This document shows, piece after piece, positions 58,808 through 64,000 of a DNA stretch of 64,000 bases (position 1 is the first letter of the stretch; the number at the start of each line of letters is the position of its first letter). The position numbers were made by a program, and so were the translations under genes. The DNA comes from Sweltsa coloradensis (taxonomy: Eukaryota > Arthropoda > Insecta > Plecoptera > Chloroperlidae). The stretch lies in the NCBI GenBank assembly GCA_024449915.1, contig JAMZAV010000951.1, forward strand, positions 62,001 through 126,000, read 5' to 3'. A model generated the notes under the pieces. It made no database searches. It was not told the origin of the DNA and saw nothing but the letters and a program-made list of their open reading frames with translations.

Positions 58808-59332
58808 TTGTCAGTTTCGGTGTCAGTCTTGAGTAATCAGGCGGTACCTATCAACACAATAGCACCAAAGCTCGACAATGGAAGCTGCCATTATCTTAAC
58901 AGTTCCTTGACAGTGAGGCAAAACTTTTGTCCGAGTTATCTGTTTCATGGGCAGGCAAGTGAGGCTTGCTGTCTCAGGATTCTTCTCCCATTACTTGCCG
59001 GAACAATCGCCCCCCCCCCCCCCCCCCCCCCACATCTTCCACCACGGTGGCTTCTGAAAGAACGAGAGAGTAATGAGCCCTCTAGGAGTTCGCAGACACA
59101 GTCACAGACACAGTCACAGTCAAGGGCGAAGCCAACATTTCATTTCTATTGCCAGGAAATGAATACGAAACTTTGTGTGATTACAATCAATGAATGTGAC
59201 ACGGTACCCAGCCTCATCAGGCGTCTTCAGTATGGGAAGGGAAGAGAGGGTTGTAAATACTGCTCGGTTGGGGAGCTCGGAAACAAAACATGTGCCTTTA
59301 GGGTGTTTCAGTTCATCCCCATGGAGTATTAA
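58808..59332 (+). CDS. Hypothetical ORF with poly-proline stretch, uncertain
   Basis: A 174-codon ORF, the longest non-repeat frame in this part, ends 24 bp before an AATAAA (59356-59361). A C-run at 59011-59030 encodes a run of prolines (about residues 69-75), and TCACAGACACAG repeats encode SQTQSQTQSQS (about 94-104). The C-terminal third has five cysteines. No family is recognised. The minus strand is also open over 77 codons at its 3' end. The simple-sequence content and lack of homology make a chance ORF at least as likely as a gene. Confidence 0.25.
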   Translation: MSVSVSVLSNQAVPINTIAPKLDNGSCHYLNSSLTVRQNFCPSYLFHGQASEACCLRILLPLLAGTIAPPPPPPPHLPPRWLLKERESNEPSRSSQTQSQTQSQSRAKPTFHFYCQEMNTKLCVITINECDTVPSLIRRLQYGKGREGCKYCSVGELGNKTCAFRVFQFIPMEY

Positions 59333-59361
59333 TAACCTCACTGGGAAATACACAAAATAAA

Positions 59362-60700
59362 CTCACGCCAAAAAAATACGAACATGCTTATCAAACCAAA
59401 TCTCAGGTTAGTTTACAATACTTTGCAAGGAACAAGTTCTCTCATAGTCTGTCGAAGTTGATTTTCCCTATGCTTATAATGTTAACTGGTATCTTCTTGT
59501 AGACCAAATATTTATGAGTTTTTTTTTTCAAACAAACTTTATGGCAATGCTAAGAGCGACCCGGGATTACTTTTTAACCAACTCGCTTTTCATCCCCTCC
59601 CCCCCCCCCCCCACCCCTCCCCCAAACTGCAATATATTGTAAATTCGTATTTTCGATTTTTAGGACCAGTTACTAAACCAATTTTTTTCTAGTGTTTATT
59701 TAAAAATCGTTTAAAAACTGAAGCGCATATCTTGGCAAATCAAGTAGTTCTTTATTGGGGAGGGGGGGGGGAGGGGGGGGGGGGGGGATTTGATCGAATT
59801 AATTAAAAGTAATACCAAGCCGCACTTAGCATTTTCACAGAGTTTTTTTTTTTAGAAAAAACTTGTAAATATCCTTGATCTACAAGAGAAGTTAACATTA
59901 TAAGCATGGGCATTACAGTTTGTGTATATTTTTAACAGGAACATCTTGTAGAAACTGATAATTTTATTTTAAATAATGTGGAACGTATTATTTGTGTGGT
60001 TATCATTAAATAATCCGCAACTTATAGTATACATTCACTATTTGAACCTAGAAGTTGCGATGCATTGTACACAACTATTTCCACCCCCTGAGAATCGTCA
60101 ATGTAACTTCTAGCTTCCCTATTACAAGGTGACCTCCACATAACACCAGGGATATGATGGGAAATAAAATCAAGATTCAACTAAATGGTCTAGAATATTA
60201 ATCTTACTGGTGCTTACGCATTGTAAATCAAGAAATTTTAAAATCCAATTTAAAACTTTCACATTTCAATGTTCATTTTTTAAATTTACCGTTTTTACTT
60301 CATTTAATTATGATAATGTAAGTGTTTTTGAAAATCATCTTCCATGCACGTTAGAATTCGTGAATATGATTCGAAATTAAGTATTTTGGAAATCATTGTA
60401 TAGGGTCTAGTTATAAAATAATAATATCGTTGTCATATTAAATGTTAAATTCAAATTGAAACTTAAAAAAATTGGAAGTGTAGATCAGCGGATAGAAATA
60501 AATTAATAGATGCATAAAAATGTATTAAGTCATATTTTTTATTTTGTTGTATTAATTAACCCAGCCAATAACTAACAAGGTTAGATTGTAGCCTAGACCA
60601 CATTGTATCACGAGATCTATGTAGAATAGTTGATACTAGTAAATAACTTTTCAGACATTGATTTATTTCGGTCTCTGGGCGTACCATGTACATATAAGGT
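59362..60700. other. AT-rich DNA with long C and G homopolymer tracts
   Basis: C-runs at 59596-59625 and G-runs at 59757-59788 stand about 150 bp apart, roughly inverse to each other in an otherwise AT-rich stretch. No gene is seen. Confidence 0.55.
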
Positions 60701-60704
60701 ATTT

Positions 60705-60905
60705 ATTTTATCGTATTTTTCTCGCCAAGCGAGATGGCCATTGTCGGGCACAGTGCCCTCTTTAGCCTTTAAGGACGTTGGGAAAGTAATGTCCGACTGA
60801 GGAAAACCTCGTGAAAACCTTCAGTTAGGATTGCCGGTATGGACTGGATTTGAACCCGGGACCTCCCGAATCAGACTCGAGCGATTAGCGCTCGAGTCAA
60901 AACAG
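60705..60905 (-). repeat. tRNA-derived SINE, second copy
   Basis: The minus-strand head carries GTCTGATTCGGGAGGTCCCG and the B box GGGTTCAAATCC (about 60848-60859), then GCAATCCTAACTGAAGGTTT, the same order as at 18322-18540. The body runs on to an (AAATA)-type A-rich end near 60700-60715. The A-box region contains an inverted repeat GACTCGAGCGCTAATCGCTC around 60876-60897. Confidence 0.7.
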
Positions 60906-60925
60906 GTAAACTCAAATTCTACATT

Positions 60926-61120
60926 ATGACTATACCGGAACTAGTAAGAGTGAGCAATATGCAATGGTATGCTGCTAAACTAGGGGCGTGTCTGGAAGCT
61001 CCACTGATGTTGCTTGACCTTGGTCTCAGTCTCGATTCACGTCACCATGCAATCATCCGTGACGTCAGAACCAATGTACGAAGTCTTGGTCGAGAGAACG
61101 AGAACATGAACAAAACCTAG
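60926..61120 (+). other. Short ORF, unrecognised
   Basis: 64 codons between the SINE and the next repeat, rich in Leu and Arg, with no motif that I can name. The 'GAGCGAAGCG' repeat starts 27 bp after its stop. It could be a chance ORF. Confidence 0.15.
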
Positions 61121-61146
61121 CATGAAAATACAACACTCGATCTCAT

Positions 61147-61860
61147 TATTGGATGAGCGAAGCAAAGATTCCATTCTACTACACTGGAGAAAAAAATCCG
61201 TAATGTTTTTTTTTTCTTTTTTTCTTTTTGTATTTTTGTCTGTTTGTCCACACGATTCCGGCTAAACCGATACTCCGATTGCGATGAAATGGAGGCCTTC
61301 GAAATCTCTGAACTTAGAACTGCCACGTTTTTGAGCGCAATCGGAAATTTTTTCTCATGAAAATCGCAATTTTACGATTTTTTCTGATTTTTAAAAAAAT
61401 TCTTCGACTTATAACACCTACATGCTTTATCCGATTTTAATGATTTTTGCACAGAACCTTTATTTTATGAATTAAGATATTCTTGTGAAATTTGAGCGCA
61501 ATTGAAAAAATCTTTATCATAAAAATCGAAATTTTAAGTTTTTTTTAAACAATTCTTTGACTGATAACACCTACATGCTTTATCCGATTGAAATAATTTT
61601 TTCGCAGAACTTTAATTTTATGAATTAATATATTATTGTTAAATTTGAGCGCAATCGAGAAATTATTTCTTATACAAATTTCAATTTTACGATTTTTTTA
61701 AAACAATTACGATTAATTAAAAAAAAAAAAGTTAATTTTTTTTTTTTTATTTAATTTAAAAAAAATCAATTTAATAATGATTTTTCCACAGAACAACAAA
61801 AAATTTGCATAACACATGGCAGCTCAATGCACCAATTACACGCAATTAACGCGGCGGGAC
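61147..61860. repeat. 'GAGCGAAGCG' family repeat, copy 3, with internal 153-bp repeats
   Basis: Starts TTGGATGAGCGAAGCAAAG after ATTA, and shares GAAATCTCTGAACTTAGAAC with copy 1 and GATAACACCTAC, GCTTTATCCGATT with copy 2. The segment with ATAACACCTACATGCTTTAT occurs twice, at 61411 and 61564 (period 153 bp), with a third partial round after. The right end is less clear (AACGCGGCGGGACTTAAGCG near 61848-61867). Confidence 0.65.
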
Positions 61861-61867
61861 TTAAGCG

Positions 61868-62069
61868 TTTTCCTAGTTCTAGAAAATTGTGGCCTCTGAA
61901 GAACAAATGAAATCAATTGAAAATTACAAGAGGAGACATGTAAATATTTAATGAATAATAAAGAGTGTAGAATCACATTTTGTAGTGGTATTTTGTATAG
62001 TTTGTAAAACGTAACATTAAAACATTATTTTATTATATCATAATTCAGTAGGCTTCCTACTTATGACCA
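61868..62069. other. AT-rich spacer
   Basis: Nothing recognised. Confidence 0.5.
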
Positions 62070-62395
62070 TTTAGCCAGAGGTTTAGCCGAACACCGAGGT
62101 TAATCAACATCGGGCGTGGCCGGCAGTTGAGTGGGTGACCGCTCTACCCTGAAACTCACGTATACCGCTGGTTAGAGCAGATGGAGGGTTCGACAGCTAG
62201 TGTAACGGCTTCGTTCTCTTTGATGTCTGCACGGCAGTCCGAGTTAGTGAAGGAACCTATATGACTGTCAAAGTTACACCGTCCTTTCGGATGGACAGTA
62301 AAGCTTATGTTCCCCTTGGTACTTTTTGGACAGGAGTAGGCTACGTATCGGTACCGGATTTCCCCTCCTCCCTTCTTCGACATCATGCATAGTTG
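62070..62395 (+). repeat. 5S-rRNA-derived SINE, copy B
   Basis: This is the inverse-orientation counterpart of 56590-56945. The head contains ACACCGAGGTTAA, ATCGGGCGTGG and the 5S Box C core TGGGTGACCGC (62132-62142). The body matches copy A (GTATACCGCTGGTTAGAGCA, GTGTAACGGCTTCGTTCTC, ACACCGTCCTTTCGGAT). The 3' tail module is missing. The 76-codon minus-strand ORF is the counterpart of the copy A ORF and is not a gene. Confidence 0.75.
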
Positions 62396-63520
62396 TTAAT
62401 CATCAGTTGTTATACTGGTCACTGTAAAATGGCATAATATGCTGTATGTGGCCAATTCATAAATTTAAAAAAAATAAAAATCATAGCCGTTGTTTTGTTT
62501 ATTTGATGTTGGCACCACCGTCAGGTTATATGAACGAAAAGATAAAAAAAAAAAACGGAATAAGAACAGGAATAGACTTAGACAAGTTAAAGGTATGTGC
62601 CTGTTTGTTAAAACTAAGTGCTAATGTTTCAAACTATTATTCGTGAAACTGAATTATTCAAATTTATTTCATAACCAAAATGATCAAATTGAAGGAATGC
62701 GTGGACCTAGACTATTTCCTCACTAGGTAATTACGTAATCATCATCAACCTTTCTGTGTTGAATCTCAACTGTGGAAAGAGTGTATAAGGGAGCGCATTT
62801 CTCAAATGCATCACTTTTCTGTCCAAACGATTGACATGCGTTTTGATTTGACATTGCCATTCAAGAAGGATGATGAGAATGTCTTGGGGGTGGCTTTCAC
62901 CATGTAAAAGTTGACTTTCTTTCAACCTGGCACCTACACAAATATATTTTAATTATAGTTGAACCCTTCTTCACATTCAGCTCTTTAAGTAGCTTCGCTA
63001 GCGATTTTGGATTCTCCCGTACCCGGCACTTGTTTTAAAACTAATATTAAATAAAAAAAAAAAAAAATTCGTATTTAGAGTCTACCCACTCAGTCATATA
63101 ACTGATTTTCAGTGGGGGACAGTAAACCAAAGCGATACAATTAAGATACGAATCACATTTTTTTTATATTAAAACATTTGTTAAATATTGATTCCTAAGG
63201 GACGGGGGGAGGGGAGGAGTTTTCTACTCAAGGGCAACCCAATTGACCAGAAATCATCCCTGACAATAGAAGTAAAGTAGCTCAGCAACTCGATCTGGGC
63301 TATTCAATGTTATTCAATGCTATTCAATAGTACAGTACCCGGTACTCGAGAGTATTATCATAAGAACGTGATCTGCTTTGTTCAGCGTATTGTTCAACAA
63401 AAGCTCTTCCCAAAATTCGATTTTTTAAAATGAAATATTGAGTTTAATTACCCCCCCACCCCCCTCCTCCCATTTGCTAAAACAATCCAAAAAGTCAACC
63501 ATTTTGACGAAGACCGGAGG
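62396..63520. other. Intergenic DNA, nothing recognised
   Basis: Poly-A at 63053-63066, a G-rich tract at 63203-63218 and a C-run at 63451-63466. ORFs are short and featureless. Confidence 0.45.
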
Positions 63521-63524
63521 GTAG

Positions 63525-63905
63525 TGGATCAGCCTACTTGGGGGTAGAATGGCAGCGGGTAGAACTATTGGGGGTAGAATTGCAGCAGGTATGCTTATAG
63601 GGGTCACTATTGGGGTAGAAAGACATCAGGTAGGTCTACAGGGGGTAGAAAGACATCGGGAAGGTCTACAGGGGGTAGAAAGACATCGGGAAGGTCTATT
63701 AGGGTAGTATAGCAACGGGCAGGTCTATAGGGGGTAGAATAGCAACGGGTGGGTCTATAGGGGGTAGAATGGCAACGGGTAGGTCTATAGGGGGTAAAAT
63801 TGCAGCAGGTATGCTATAGGGGTATACTATGTTGGGTAGAAAGATTTCGGATAGGTCTATATGGGGTAGAATGGAAACGGGTAGGTCAATATGGGTAGAA
63901 AGCCA
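63525..63905. repeat. 30-bp minisatellite, about 12 copies
   Basis: The unit is close to GGGGGTAGAATGGCAACGGG followed by TAGGTCTATA. Variants alternate AAAGACATCGGGAAGG and AATGGCAACGGGTAGG types, and a few units are shortened. The period is a multiple of three, so a minus-strand ORF with PAAILPP repeats (63425-63607) is a by-product. Confidence 0.85.
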
Positions 63906-64000
63906 GTGGTTTGGCAGTCAGGCACCAACGACCAACTTCACACAAAGCTTCGATACATTTCAGAACTCTCTCCTGCATTGCTCGAACTAGCGCGGCTTAC

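Noticed and set aside
56603..62386. Similar 73- and 76-codon ORFs sharing a NEAVTLA...SICSNQRYT end (56603-56824 + and 62156-62386 -)
   Set aside because: Both lie inside copies of a 5S-derived SINE, antisense to its head; conservation reflects SINE sequence, not protein.

Overview
This is gene-poor, AT-rich animal DNA, most likely from an invertebrate. The grounds are dense nested transposable elements, microsatellites, AATAAA polyadenylation signals, SINEs with pol III promoters, LINE fragments and Penelope-like retroelements (PLEs). There is no operon structure, and almost all long ORFs in the window are repeat shadows. I cannot name the species.

Only two stretches look like host protein genes. 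At 11189-11659 (+) there is an intact 156-codon ORF resembling nucleoredoxin-like (thioredoxin-fold) proteins, with an AATAAA about 100 bp after the stop; its usual catalytic cysteines are missing. At 57287-57464 (-) there is a short exon, without a start codon, that looks like the last coding exon of a single-pass membrane protein: splice acceptor, N-glycosylation sequon, one membrane segment, basic tail, stop, then AATAAA. An ORF at 58808-59332 (+) and a CpG-rich CRE/YY1-containing stretch at 5990-6420 are weaker candidates.

Layout: 1-9.3 kb holds a PLE scrap, SINE tails, a MITE (1886-2282), a LINE 3' end (2283-3018), a 'GAGCGAAGCG' family repeat (3025-3724) and two tandem PLE copies (6794-9222). 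9.3-22.2 kb holds hAT-type non-autonomous elements with 8-bp target duplications, the nucleoredoxin-like gene, a MITE with 55-bp inverted repeats, a LINE RT scrap, tRNA-derived SINEs and a palindromic PLE (19092-21030). 22.27-27.2 kb is a 2.3-kb segment present twice, the second copy full of single-base insertions. 27.65-49.74 kb is one 22-kb array of a GC-rich 76-bp satellite; it too is noisy until about 48.49 kb, where it becomes nearly perfect. The stretch from about 24.55 to 48.49 kb therefore looks like unpolished long-read gap fill. 49.7-64 kb is AT-rich with MITEs, two copies of a 5S-rRNA-derived SINE (56505-56945 and 62070-62395), a six-unit tandem array of a 72-bp tRNA-like sequence (58148-58585), another 'GAGCGAAGCG' copy and a 30-bp minisatellite at the right end.

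The themes that tie the window together are pol III-derived sequence (tRNA-like and 5S-like SINE heads that appear to share one 3' tail), PLEs whose terminal repeats occur inverted and carry a hammerhead-ribozyme-like core, and a large satellite whose sequence quality limits what can be concluded.
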